Below, piece by piece: positions 27,346 through 35,676 of a DNA stretch of 48,231 bases. The translations under genes were made by a program, and so were the position numbers. Position 1 is the first letter of the stretch. Every line of letters starts with the position of its first letter. Origin of the DNA: Lachnospiraceae bacterium (lineage in GTDB: Bacteria; Bacillota; Clostridia; Lachnospirales; Lachnospiraceae); the NCBI GenBank assembly GCA_017962225.1, contig JAGCVT010000148.1, forward strand, positions 1 through 48,231, in the 5' to 3' direction. The notes beneath the pieces were generated by a model. It saw nothing but the letters and a program-made list of their open reading frames with translations. It did not search any database and was not told where the DNA came from.

Positions 27346-28112
27346 GTCAGTTTTTAATTATTCCTGACAGAGAGAATATGAAGGAGACGCTCGCACTCGC
27401 GAAGGAATACAATCTCGGGCTTGAATTAAACGAGTTTATGTTCCCAAGCGTTCTTGATGATACGCAGAAGTGCATTGAGATAGCGCAGTTTTATAAAAAA
27501 AGCGGCGGTAATGTGGAGACTAGCCACGGCGACTTTTTCGATGTGCTCGTATTTTCGGAGGATAAAAGAATCGCCGATATTTCAAAGCTTCGTATCATGC
27601 AGAGTATCGAAGTATCCGCCAAAGCAGGCGCAAAGGCAGTCATTTTCCACAGCAATATCGAGCCCTTCTTAACAGGTGAAGCTTATCGCGAAAACTGGTG
27701 CAACAAGAACGAAGAAGTGTTCCGTGAGATATGTAAAAAATATCCCGACATTAACGTTTACATGGAAAACATGTTTGATACAAGACCTTACGATCTCGCA
27801 AACTTGGGCGAGAGAATGAAGGACGTTAAGAATTTCGGTATCTGCTTTGACTACGCGCATGCATACCTTTCAAACACCTTCCTAAGCGAGTGGGCAAAAA
27901 TTCTTTCGCCCTACATAAAACACGTGCACATAAACGACAACGACAAAGCAGGCGACTGGCACTGGGCATTGGGCGACGGCACAATAGACTGGAGCGTATT
28001 CGCAAGACTTCGCGAGATGTATTTCCCCGAAGCATCCATCCTTATAGAAATGAATTCGATAGAGAATCAGCTTAAATCATTAGAGTATCTTCAAAGCATA
28101 AATCTTATATAA
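27342..28112 (+). CDS. Sugar phosphate isomerase/epimerase-like TIM barrel protein
   Basis: A 256-residue AP-endonuclease-2 superfamily barrel, which includes xylose isomerase-like enzymes. Candidate metal ligands sit at strand ends: E in VYMENMFD (about 140-147), D and H in FDYAHAY (about 170-176), H in HVHINDND (about 195-202) and E in ILIEMNS (about 236-242). The start overlaps the adenylate cyclase stop by four bases, so the two are translationally coupled. The substrate cannot be read from sequence. Confidence 0.82.
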   Translation: MSQFLIIPDRENMKETLALAKEYNLGLELNEFMFPSVLDDTQKCIEIAQFYKKSGGNVETSHGDFFDVLVFSEDKRIADISKLRIMQSIEVSAKAGAKAVIFHSNIEPFLTGEAYRENWCNKNEEVFREICKKYPDINVYMENMFDTRPYDLANLGERMKDVKNFGICFDYAHAYLSNTFLSEWAKILSPYIKHVHINDNDKAGDWHWALGDGTIDWSVFARLREMYFPEASILIEMNSIENQLKSLEYLQSINLI

Positions 28113-28118
28113 AAATTC

Positions 28119-28176
28119 CTCATAAAAGAACCGCATCGACGGTTCTTTTTTTATGCCCAAATACTTCTTTTATGAG
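28119..28176. repeat. Inverted pair of the 12-mer CTCATAAAAGAA
   Basis: CTCATAAAAGAA is on plus at 28119-28130 and on minus at 28165-28176. The pair brackets the isomerase terminator and ends six bases before the first feo operator-like repeat. Confidence 0.7.
28124..28149 (+). terminator. Intrinsic terminator of the cyclase-isomerase operon
   Basis: AAAAGAACCG (28124-28133) pairs with CGGTTCTTTT (28140-28149); the T-run continues to 28152. Confidence 0.9.
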
Positions 28177-28181
28177 CGAAA

Positions 28182-28268
28182 GTTAGTTTTGTATAACTTT
28201 TTTCACAAAAACCGTTGACATGTTAGTGCAATATAACTATAATCGCATTGAAGTTAGTCAAAGATAAC
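28182..28268. promoter_or_regulatory. Three operator-like repeats GTTAGT-N5-ATAAC over the feo promoter
   Basis: GTTAGT-N5-ATAAC occurs exactly at 28182-28197, 28222-28237 and 28253-28268. Eleven positions are identical in all three copies, and the outer GTTA/TAAC is a dyad. Centres are 40 and 31 bases apart, near four and three helical turns. The middle copy fills the spacer between -35 and -10. This is what an iron-responsive repressor site would look like; which regulator is unknown. Confidence 0.75.
28215..28243 (+). promoter_or_regulatory. Consensus sigma-A promoter of the feo operon
   Basis: TTGACA (28215-28220), exactly 17 bases, then TATAAT (28238-28243): a perfect consensus promoter, of the strength expected where repression does the control. 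Confidence 0.92.
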
Positions 28269-28319
28269 CCCAAAAGCCCTTAAACACTAGGGTAAAAAGG
28301 AAAAGAAAGAAGGAAGAAT

Positions 28320-28532
28320 ATGATGCCTTTAGGATTAGCGAACGTTGGCGAAGAGAACACAATTTTACGTATCGGAGGTAATCCCGAGACCAAACAGCAT
28401 TTGGAAAACTTAGGATTTGTAGCCGGCGGAACGGTAACGGTAATTTCCGAAATCGGCGGAAACATAATTGTGAACGTAAAAGACAGCAGAGTGGCTTTAA
28501 GCAAAGAACTTGCACAGAAAGTCATGGTCTGA
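28320..28532 (+). CDS. feoA: FeoA-domain protein 1
   Basis: A 70-residue SH3-like FeoA protein, first gene of the ferrous iron uptake operon. It shows the FeoA pattern: MPLGLANVGEE, a short helix LENLGFVAGGTVTVISE, then NIIVNVKDSRVALSKELAQKVMV. It is the more diverged of two adjacent FeoA genes. FeoA proteins bind or modulate the FeoB cytosolic domain. AAGGAAG precedes two consecutive ATGs (28320 and 28323); either could be used. Confidence 0.92.
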   Translation: MMPLGLANVGEENTILRIGGNPETKQHLENLGFVAGGTVTVISEIGGNIIVNVKDSRVALSKELAQKVMV

Positions 28533-28555
28533 AAATAAAGAAGCGAGGTAAGAAA

Positions 28556-28777
28556 ATGAAAACACTGAAAGACGCAAAAGTAAAAGAAACCGTGAAAGTC
28601 GTTAAGCTCCACGGCGAAGGCGCAATTAAGAGAAGAATCATGGATATGGGCATCACCAAGGGTACTGAGATTTATATCCGTAAAGTCGCACCCTTAGGCG
28701 ATCCTGTAGAGGTTACCGTCAGAGGATATGAATTAAGCATCAGAAAAGCTGATGCTGAGATGGTTGAAATCGAGTAA
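28556..28777 (+). CDS. feoA: FeoA-domain protein 2
   Basis: A 73-residue FeoA protein of standard form: a first strand, then GEGAIKRRIMDMGITKGTEI, VRKVAPLGDPVEVTVRGYELSIRKADA and a terminal VEIE. AAGCGAGG precedes the ATG. It lies 23 bases after the first FeoA gene and 44 before feoB. Two separate FeoA genes ahead of feoB are common in clostridia and may form a mixed assembly on FeoB. Confidence 0.95.
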   Translation: MKTLKDAKVKETVKVVKLHGEGAIKRRIMDMGITKGTEIYIRKVAPLGDPVEVTVRGYELSIRKADAEMVEIE

Positions 28778-28821
28778 ACCTCATATTAACAGAGATTATT
28801 GATATCAAAGGAGATTAAAAA

Positions 28822-31251
28822 ATGAGTATAAAAATTGCTCTTGCAGGTAACCCCAACAGCGGTAAAACAACTTTGTTTAATGCCCTCACGGGTTCGAATC
28901 AGTTCGTCGGCAACTGGCCCGGCGTTACAGTTGAGAAAAAAGAAGGTAAGCTTAAAAAACATGATGATGTAGTTATTACCGACCTTCCCGGTATTTATTC
29001 GCTTTCACCCTACACACTTGAAGAAGTGGTTGCGAGAGATTATCTCTTGGGAGAAAGACCGAATGCAATTTTAAACATTGTGGACGGTACCAACCTTGAA
29101 AGAAACCTTTACCTCACCACACAGCTTACAGAACTCGGAATTCCCGTAGTTATCGCCATCAACATGATGGATGTTGTAAGAAAGAACGGCGATAAAATCA
29201 ATATAGAAGAACTTTCCAGACAGCTCGGATGTAAAGTAATGGAAATATCCGCTCTTAAAAATGAGGGTGTGATCGAGGCTGCAGAGGCTGCCATCGAAGC
29301 ATCCAAAGGCGAGAAAACAGTTCCGATGCATACATTCAGCGGTTCCGTTGAACATGCTCTTGCACACATCGAGGAAGCAGCTGTTCATTCACTTCCCGAA
29401 GAGCAGCAGAGATGGTATGCAATCAAGATTTTTGAGAGAGACGAAAAAGTTTTAAAACAACTCAATATAGACGGCAGCACACGTGCACATATCGAAGGCG
29501 ATATTCAGGCTGTCGAAAAAGAGTTTGACGACGATGCCGAAAGCATTATTACGAATGAGAGATATGTTTACATAGCATCAATTATCAAAGCGTGCTTAAA
29601 GAAGGCTAAACAGGGCGAACTCACAGCCTCCGACAAGATTGATAAAATCGTTACCAACAGATGGCTCGGACTTCCTATATTCGCTATTATAATGTTCCTT
29701 GTTTACTTCTTGTCCATGGCACCCGGCGCACCCGGAACCAGACTTACCGACTGGGCAAATGACGGGCTCTTCGGGGACGGCTGGCATTTCTTAGGCATAG
29801 GCTCCGGCAAATACAACGCAGCTGCAGAAGAATACACGGATGCAGCCAATGTAATTGATGCATTTATCGGTCTTAAAGACGAGATCGATATGGACGCCCT
29901 AAAAGAGGCATACACAGCAGTAGAGGCCGGAACAACGGCAGATTACACACTGGAAGACGAAGAAACCCTTGCAACCGAAGATGTTACATACACATATGAT
30001 GAACTCACGGATGCAATGGAAGTATTCGAATCCTATGAAGGCGAAGAGCCCGACCCCGCTAACTACGGACTCTGGGTTCCTTCAGTTCCCGCGGTTGCAG
30101 AGACAATCTTGGATAAACTCAACTGTGCGGACTGGCTTAAGAGCCTCATCATCGACGGTATCATCGGCGGTGTCGGAGCAGTTCTCGGATTCGTTCCTCA
30201 GATGCTCGTGCTCTTCTTCCTGCTTGCATTCCTTGAGTCCTGCGGATACATGGCAAGAATTGCATTCGTACTCGACAGAATCTTCAGAAAATTCGGCTTA
30301 TCCGGTAAATCCTTCATTCCCATGCTTGTCGGCACAGGATGCGGTGTTCCCGGTGTAATGGCTTCAAGAACAATTGAAAACGAAAGAGACCGTCGTATGA
30401 CGATCATGACCACAACATTTATTCCCTGCGGTGCAAAGATTCCTTTTATCGCAATGATCGCAGGCGCACTCTTTAACGGCTCACCTTTTGTATCTGTCGG
30501 CGCATACTTTATCGGTATGGCAGCAATCATCATCTCCGGTATTATGCTTAAGAAAACCAAGATGTTCTCGGGCGAGCCCGCACCTTTCGTAATGGAACTT
30601 CCCGCATACCATATGCCTACACTTTCTAACCTCCTTCGTTCCATGTGGGAGAGAGGATGGTCGTTCATCAAAAAAGCAGGAACAATCATTCTTTTATCCA
30701 CTATTGTTATCTGGTTCTTATCTAACTTCGGATTTGTAGACGGTTCATTCGCAATGGTAGCGGAAGAAGAAGTAGACCTTTCGATCCTCGCTAAAGTCGG
30801 AAGTGCTGTTTCATGGATATTTATTCCTCTCGGCTGGGGCAACTGGCAGGCAGCCGTTGCCTCAATCACCGGGCTTGTCGCAAAGGAAAACATCGTCGGT
30901 ACAATGGGCGTTTTATACGGCGGCGGAGAGTTAAGCACATATCAGATGCTCGCACTTAAATTCACGGGTGTTTCAGGTATGTCATTCCTCGTATTCAACT
31001 TACTCTGCGCTCCCTGCTTCGCGGCAATCGGTGCAATCAAGAGAGAGATGAACAACGCAAAATGGACTTTATTTGCAATCGGCTGGCAGTGCGGATTTGC
31101 TTATGTAATCGCACTTATGATTAACCAGTTCGGCAACATTTTCACAGGAAACTTAAACATTATCGGACTTATTGTTTCGATACTTTTACTCGGATTCATG
31201 GTTTACATGCTCTTCATAAAGAAGTATCATGAAGCAGTAAAGAGAAGTTAA
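28822..31251 (+). CDS. feoB: Ferrous iron transporter FeoB
   Basis: An 809-residue G-protein-coupled Fe(II) permease. G motifs are GNPNSGKT (9-16), the GVTVEK switch (34-39), DLPG (54-57), NMMD (114-117) and SAL (143-145). The helical spacer ends near 270 and the membrane part starts at WLGLPIF (281-287). Conserved SLIIDGIIGGVGAVLGFVPQ (441-460), GYMARIAFVLDR (475-486) and GTGCGVPGVMASRT (504-517) follow. Residues about 318-425, between the first two membrane helices, form a long acidic insert absent from most FeoB proteins and probably outside the cell. AAAGGAG precedes the ATG. Confidence 0.97.
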   Translation: MSIKIALAGNPNSGKTTLFNALTGSNQFVGNWPGVTVEKKEGKLKKHDDVVITDLPGIYSLSPYTLEEVVARDYLLGERPNAILNIVDGTNLERNLYLTTQLTELGIPVVIAINMMDVVRKNGDKINIEELSRQLGCKVMEISALKNEGVIEAAEAAIEASKGEKTVPMHTFSGSVEHALAHIEEAAVHSLPEEQQRWYAIKIFERDEKVLKQLNIDGSTRAHIEGDIQAVEKEFDDDAESIITNERYVYIASIIKACLKKAKQGELTASDKIDKIVTNRWLGLPIFAIIMFLVYFLSMAPGAPGTRLTDWANDGLFGDGWHFLGIGSGKYNAAAEEYTDAANVIDAFIGLKDEIDMDALKEAYTAVEAGTTADYTLEDEETLATEDVTYTYDELTDAMEVFESYEGEEPDPANYGLWVPSVPAVAETILDKLNCADWLKSLIIDGIIGGVGAVLGFVPQMLVLFFLLAFLESCGYMARIAFVLDRIFRKFGLSGKSFIPMLVGTGCGVPGVMASRTIENERDRRMTIMTTTFIPCGAKIPFIAMIAGALFNGSPFVSVGAYFIGMAAIIISGIMLKKTKMFSGEPAPFVMELPAYHMPTLSNLLRSMWERGWSFIKKAGTIILLSTIVIWFLSNFGFVDGSFAMVAEEEVDLSILAKVGSAVSWIFIPLGWGNWQAAVASITGLVAKENIVGTMGVLYGGGELSTYQMLALKFTGVSGMSFLVFNLLCAPCFAAIGAIKREMNNAKWTLFAIGWQCGFAYVIALMINQFGNIFTGNLNIIGLIVSILLLGFMVYMLFIKKYHEAVKRS

Positions 31252-31263
31252 AGGAGATACTCC

Positions 31264-31437
31264 ATGACCTGGATTTCAGCTAATATCTGGACTATAGTAA
31301 TAGCCCTAATCCTTATAGCAATTGTGACGCTTATTATCATAAAACTCATAAAAGACAAGAAAAAAGGAAAGTCATCCTGCGGCTGCGACTGCGGATGCTG
31401 TTCCATGGCCGGGTCGTGCAAGAGTTCTCAGAAATGA
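31264..31437 (+). CDS. FeoB-associated Cys-rich membrane protein
   Basis: A 57-residue protein starting MTWISANIWT. One membrane helix (about 8-28) is followed by a Lys-rich stretch and a Cys cluster, SCGCDCGCCSMAGSC. It follows feoB by 12 bases with an AAAGGAG ribosome site. It matches the small FeoB-associated Cys-rich family (PF12669 type), thought to aid iron handling at the membrane. Last gene of the operon. Confidence 0.9.
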   Translation: MTWISANIWTIVIALILIAIVTLIIIKLIKDKKKGKSSCGCDCGCCSMAGSCKSSQK

Positions 31438-31444
31438 GTCATTT

Positions 31445-31491
31445 GGGGACGGTTCTATTTTGGCCTTTTTTACCAAAACGGAACCGTCCCC
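31445..31491. repeat. REP-like hairpin with GGGGACGGTTC arms
   Basis: GGGGACGGTTC (31445-31455) and GAACCGTCCCC (31481-31491) are perfect 11-base complements. An inner TTTTGG/CCAAAA pair (31458-31463 with 31473-31478) makes a long interrupted stem. Such GGGGACGGTTC palindromes are dispersed in clostridial genomes. It sits eight bases after the last feo gene and could also stop transcription. Confidence 0.75.
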
Positions 31492-31543
31492 GTTTGGCTT
31501 TTTTTACCACCTGGGGACACATCTCGCTTTAGCAAAGAAAAAC

Positions 31544-31577
31544 GGGTGCCTGACACGCTTTCGCAAGTCAGGCACCC
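31544..31577. repeat. REP-like hairpin with GGGTGCCTGAC arms
   Basis: GGGTGCCTGAC (31544-31554) pairs with GTCAGGCACCC (31567-31577). The arms share GTGCCTGAC/GTCAGGCAC with the terminator at 6246-6280. Between this and the first hairpin lies a lone GGGGACAC (31513-31520). The hairpin ends 23 bases beyond the stop codon of the convergent GGDEF-EAL gene. Confidence 0.75.
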
Positions 31578-31599
31578 ATTGTAATTGGAGTTCTTTCTC

Positions 31600-34350
31600 T
31601 TACTGTCCTATCTTTTCAGGATCAAATACTTCCGCGTTCTTAGAGAATGTAAAGCGTTTGATCTTCGCAGCAACTTCACTGTCAATCTTTTGAACGGCAT
31701 CCTTGTTAGGAGCTCCCGTGTAATAGCCCTGTACAAGGTTTACACCGAGTTCGATTACCGTCTTTAATTCTTCTTCGGTTTCAACGCCCTCCGCAATAAC
31801 AGAAATATTGCTCTTGGATGCGTATGAAATAATATTCTTTACGAAGTGGCGTTTCTGCGCACTTTCGTTTATATCGTGTATCAGACCGTAGTCGATTTTG
31901 ATATATCTCGGCGAGTATCGAATGAGGTTGTTTACATTCGAATAACCGCTGCCGTAATCGTCGAGAGCGATTTCAATGTAAAGGTTCAGATAATCCTCTT
32001 TACGCTTGTTAAGCAGTTCCTCATCCTTGAATTCGGAGATTTCATTATACTCAACAACGATTCTGCCGAGGTGTCTTTTAAATTTTGCAAAAAGTTCTTC
32101 CTCGTCTTTTCCTTCAAGCTGATGCGAAGGAAGGCTGTTGATGAAAACTTTCTTTGAAATAAACTTCATCGGATTGTTTTCCATACAGTCTATAACACCG
32201 TTGAACGAAGCTTTTTCGATATCGTACAGACGGTTTAGGGAAGCTGCGCATTTGAGAATTTCAAGCGGTTTTAAATCCGTATCGCAGATGCATCTCATCA
32301 AAGCTTCATATCCGAATATTTCACCGTCGCTTACCTTTACAATAGGCTGGAAATAATAGGTTAAAAGCTGTTCATCAAGAATCTTTTCAACTTCTTTGCA
32401 TTTATCTTTTTCTTCTTTTGAAAGCTCAGAGAGAACGATTTCTTTCTGGCTCTTTAATTTCTTGTTGTGGTTCTTTGCATTGACAACTTTGTTGATGATA
32501 CTGTCAAGATCGGGCATTTTATCAAGACGTTCAGTCACAATATCATTGTGCAGTAAAGCCCGGTGTTCCTTGCCCGACGCATCGTGGAAGAGAATGCCGT
32601 TTTCGGGAATTTCTGCAAGGAATTCCTTATATCTCTTTTCACAGTCCGAATGAACAATACCGATTAGGAATTCATCGTTTGTTAAACGAGCGCAGATTTC
32701 ACGCTCGTATGTATGTGTCGATACGAATTTAGCCAGAGCCTGAATCGCCGAATCGCCCGTAAAACGGTTGTATTTTTCGTTGATGCTTGAAAGCTTGTCA
32801 ATATCGATAGCAATGATTGCAACCGAGCGGCCGTTTTTGATATTGTCTTCGCAGAGAATCGAGAGTCCCTCGCGGAAGCCCTGATAATTGAAAAGACCGG
32901 TCTGCCTGTCACGAATCTGCTGCGCTTTTATCTGGTCAATAAGCGCCGTAAGGGCTTTCTGACGGTAAAAGGCTTCGATGCCTTCGTTGACATTTTTAAG
33001 CCATGATCTGTATATTTCCGTATAAAAACGAACTTCTCTGCCGTAGTTAATTACGGCATATCCGAAGCATCTGTCGTCGAAGAAAAGAGGAGTGAAAATA
33101 AACGTGGTAGGATAATCTCTTTCCTCATTTAACTCGGGCAGCATATCGATTGAATCAAACTTTCTCGTATAATCCACAGCACCTGAATTATCGGCATCGG
33201 GATCGCCGCTTACCTTAATCACGGTATGGATTTTATCTCCGTATCCCTCACGTCTTGCAAGCGGTCCGATGAATGAATAGGGATCCGTAAAATTATCGTT
33301 TAAGCAGATGTAAAGATTTTCAAACGGACGTACCTGATAGGAGTAGGATGCGATGGTTTCGAAAAACTTCACATAATCCTTCTGGCACAGCAAATCTTCG
33401 CTGAAATGATTAAAATCGGATTTGAAACTAATCTGCGAATGGTCGTTTTCCCAGGTGTCGCGGTTGATGCGCTTGTAAGCGGCTTTGAAATCCTTGCAGC
33501 CACAGCTTCCGCCGATGAAAATCTCAGTATCAAGATCGGGCTCTTCGCAGGCTTCTTTGGTAACCGCCGCATGAAGTCTTGCAAAGCAGAGTTCTCCGCA
33601 TTTATCTGCAGGAATTTCTGCCGAGGTCAAAGGCACGGGAGAGGTCTGGCCTTCGCTTGTTAAATCATAAGCCGCAACGGCGATATCATCGGGTACTTTA
33701 AAACCGTTCTTTGTAAGAGTTGCAGCAAGACCTATGGCCATGTATTCGTTGGCGCACATAACCGCCTCAGGCATATCGTCCTTGTTTTCCAAGAGCTTTT
33801 TCGCAAATTCATCGCCCGTATTGTACCAGTAATCGCCGTGGAAGATACGGTCATTACGGATAGGAATATGATGCGATTTTAAGGCATTTAAATATGCGTT
33901 GAAACGCTGAACCGAATGAGGATGTCCCACTTTACCGCCAAGGAACGCAATATCCTTATATCCGTGATCGTCTATAAGGTGATTCATGATTTTAAGAATC
34001 GGCGTATAGTGGTCAATCAGTATGTATTCAAAGTCCTCGGTTTCTCTGTCAATCACAAAAACAGGACCGTCAAATTCCTCTTTGACTCTTTTAAGAAGTT
34101 TTTTATCAAAATCGGGCGTGAGAATGGTGTCGAGCAGAATGACAACGGCATCAAAGCTTTCCAAATTGGCAAGCGAATAGATATTGGAATCCCCGACGTT
34201 TCTTAAATCGGTTTCCTGGTATTTCTGATACATGGAAAAAATACATATATCATAATCATGCGCATATGCTTCTTTGGTAAAAGCGCGCATGAATCTGTTT
34301 TGTGTTTTTTCTTCAAGCTGTGCCAAAAGCACACAAATTCTTTTTCTCAT
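31600..34350 (-). CDS. LacI-like sensor/GGDEF/EAL protein, likely c-di-GMP phosphodiesterase
   Basis: A 916-residue protein. Residues about 1-290 resemble a periplasmic-binding-protein/LacI-type ligand domain without a DNA-binding helix or signal peptide. A GAF-like middle (about 320-460) follows. The GGDEF domain (about 475-640) is degenerate, with LTNDEF instead of GGDEF. The EAL domain (about 655-900) keeps YEALMR, INSLP, DDYGSGYSN, YIKIDY, AEGVET and QGYYTG, so hydrolysis of c-di-GMP is likely. I start at 34350, where GGGGGATG gives a good ribosome site; an upstream in-frame ATG (34404) has none. The sensor implies control by a cytoplasmic sugar-like ligand. Confidence 0.9.
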   Translation of the reverse strand: MRKRICVLLAQLEEKTQNRFMRAFTKEAYAHDYDICIFSMYQKYQETDLRNVGDSNIYSLANLESFDAVVILLDTILTPDFDKKLLKRVKEEFDGPVFVIDRETEDFEYILIDHYTPILKIMNHLIDDHGYKDIAFLGGKVGHPHSVQRFNAYLNALKSHHIPIRNDRIFHGDYWYNTGDEFAKKLLENKDDMPEAVMCANEYMAIGLAATLTKNGFKVPDDIAVAAYDLTSEGQTSPVPLTSAEIPADKCGELCFARLHAAVTKEACEEPDLDTEIFIGGSCGCKDFKAAYKRINRDTWENDHSQISFKSDFNHFSEDLLCQKDYVKFFETIASYSYQVRPFENLYICLNDNFTDPYSFIGPLARREGYGDKIHTVIKVSGDPDADNSGAVDYTRKFDSIDMLPELNEERDYPTTFIFTPLFFDDRCFGYAVINYGREVRFYTEIYRSWLKNVNEGIEAFYRQKALTALIDQIKAQQIRDRQTGLFNYQGFREGLSILCEDNIKNGRSVAIIAIDIDKLSSINEKYNRFTGDSAIQALAKFVSTHTYEREICARLTNDEFLIGIVHSDCEKRYKEFLAEIPENGILFHDASGKEHRALLHNDIVTERLDKMPDLDSIINKVVNAKNHNKKLKSQKEIVLSELSKEEKDKCKEVEKILDEQLLTYYFQPIVKVSDGEIFGYEALMRCICDTDLKPLEILKCAASLNRLYDIEKASFNGVIDCMENNPMKFISKKVFINSLPSHQLEGKDEEELFAKFKRHLGRIVVEYNEISEFKDEELLNKRKEDYLNLYIEIALDDYGSGYSNVNNLIRYSPRYIKIDYGLIHDINESAQKRHFVKNIISYASKSNISVIAEGVETEEELKTVIELGVNLVQGYYTGAPNKDAVQKIDSEVAAKIKRFTFSKNAEVFDPEKIGQ

Positions 34351-34490
34351 AAAAACACATCCCCCAACCACTTTTATTTTACTACAAAATGCTGATAATC
34401 TCAAAGGGTTTTTCTTTTCAAATTAGTGCAAATGTGATATATTTATACAGGATTTATTCCACTATTTCTTTCGTGTAAAAGGAGAAAAAA

Positions 34491-35033
34491 ATGAACAAGG
34501 CAATTAAGATTACGGCTATAATTTCATTCGCATTGGAGATTTTGTATATTCTTGTGGGAAGACTTATTATTCCCGTGATAACCGGTATTATAACCAGCAA
34601 TCGTACACTTTCCTTTACAAGTGAACCTGTAAAAATGCTTCTTATAGCATTCGGATTTTACTTTGGCATGTTAATAATCGGACTTATTGTTCCCATTCTT
34701 TATCTGTTATTTATGATTGCCCAGATTGCGGCATCAAAGACAGCAAAGACAGGAATAGCGGTTGAGGTACTCGGAATTGTTGTATTAAGTATTGTTTTGC
34801 CGGTTCTTTCAACTGTTTTCACATTACTGGCATTACCTTTTATGACCAGAATGCTTTTAAACTGGGGCTCCATGGATGCATACTCTATTTACAATTCCAT
34901 GAATGCATCCGGATCAGTGTTGGGAATTCTTTCAACCGTTGCACTGGTTCTTATGATTATATCTTTCTCGTTCTCAATCTGCAGAAAGAAATGGGTTCCT
35001 TTAGAGGAGTTCGAAGAGGGAGCAGAAGAATAG
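34491..35033 (+). CDS. Four-helix membrane protein of unknown function
   Basis: A 180-residue protein with hydrophobic segments at about 5-35, 48-83, 88-120 and 142-166, and an acidic C-terminal tail (PLEEFEEGAEE). An AAAGGAG ribosome site precedes the ATG. I do not recognise the family. It starts a run of four genes on one strand spaced by 22, 27 and 3 bases (this gene, a hydrolase, a hybrid kinase, a macro-domain protein), so it may be part of that signalling unit. Confidence 0.75.
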   Translation: MNKAIKITAIISFALEILYILVGRLIIPVITGIITSNRTLSFTSEPVKMLLIAFGFYFGMLIIGLIVPILYLLFMIAQIAASKTAKTGIAVEVLGIVVLSIVLPVLSTVFTLLALPFMTRMLLNWGSMDAYSIYNSMNASGSVLGILSTVALVLMIISFSFSICRKKWVPLEEFEEGAEE

Positions 35034-35055
35034 TTCCCTTAAAAGGGGGGTTACA

Positions 35056-35649
35056 ATGTCAAATTTAGTAGTTGTGTTTCCGGGCATAGGTTATACAAGT
35101 GACAGACCTCTGTTATATTATGCCCGAAAAGTGGCCGAAAAGTACGGATACGATGAGTGCCGGATACTTGAGTACAACTTTTCGTACAAAGGCGATTTAA
35201 GACGCGATAAGGAAACATATCGCAGAGCCTGCAACAGAGTATGCAAATCTACTGATGAAAGCCTTGCCGGTACAGACTGGATTAAATACGATAAAATCCT
35301 TTTCATATCAAAGAGCCTCGGTACGATTGCTGCGGCTTCGTATGAAAACGGACTCAAAAAAATTTACAACAAAGAAGTATCAGAGTATGCTCTTCCGCCG
35401 ATAAAACACATATTTTTTACGCCGTTAGAGCAGACTTTTAAAAACCCTGTTCAGAATGCCATAGGATTTATCGGAACAGCCGATAACTGGAGCAAATTAG
35501 ATAGAATAATCAGAGCAGCAAATAAGCAGTATATACCCATCAGCGTTTACGAAAGGGCAAATCATTCCCTGGAAACGGGCGATATGAACGAAGACCTGGA
35601 CAACCTCAAGGATATTATGGCTGTTTGCGAAGGATATCTGAAATCATAA
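35056..35649 (+). CDS. Alpha/beta-hydrolase-like protein
   Basis: A 197-residue soluble protein with a hydrolase-like core: VVFPGIGYTSDRPL near the start (oxyanion region), the nucleophile elbow FISKSLGT with Ser87 (Ser in place of the first Gly of GxSxG), a possible Asp143 in GTADNW, and His170 in RANHSLE. The ribosome site is AAGGGGGG. It lies between the membrane protein and the hybrid kinase. Substrate unknown; an esterase or thioesterase-like role is only a guess. Confidence 0.7.
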   Translation: MSNLVVVFPGIGYTSDRPLLYYARKVAEKYGYDECRILEYNFSYKGDLRRDKETYRRACNRVCKSTDESLAGTDWIKYDKILFISKSLGTIAAASYENGLKKIYNKEVSEYALPPIKHIFFTPLEQTFKNPVQNAIGFIGTADNWSKLDRIIRAANKQYIPISVYERANHSLETGDMNEDLDNLKDIMAVCEGYLKS

Positions 35650-35676
35650 AATCAATACTGAAAATGAGGAAATGAA

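Noticed and set aside
31460-31693. Open frame of 77 codons across the REP-like hairpins
   Set aside because: It runs through two palindromes into the antisense of the GGDEF-EAL gene, has no ribosome site, and its reading is explained by the repeats.
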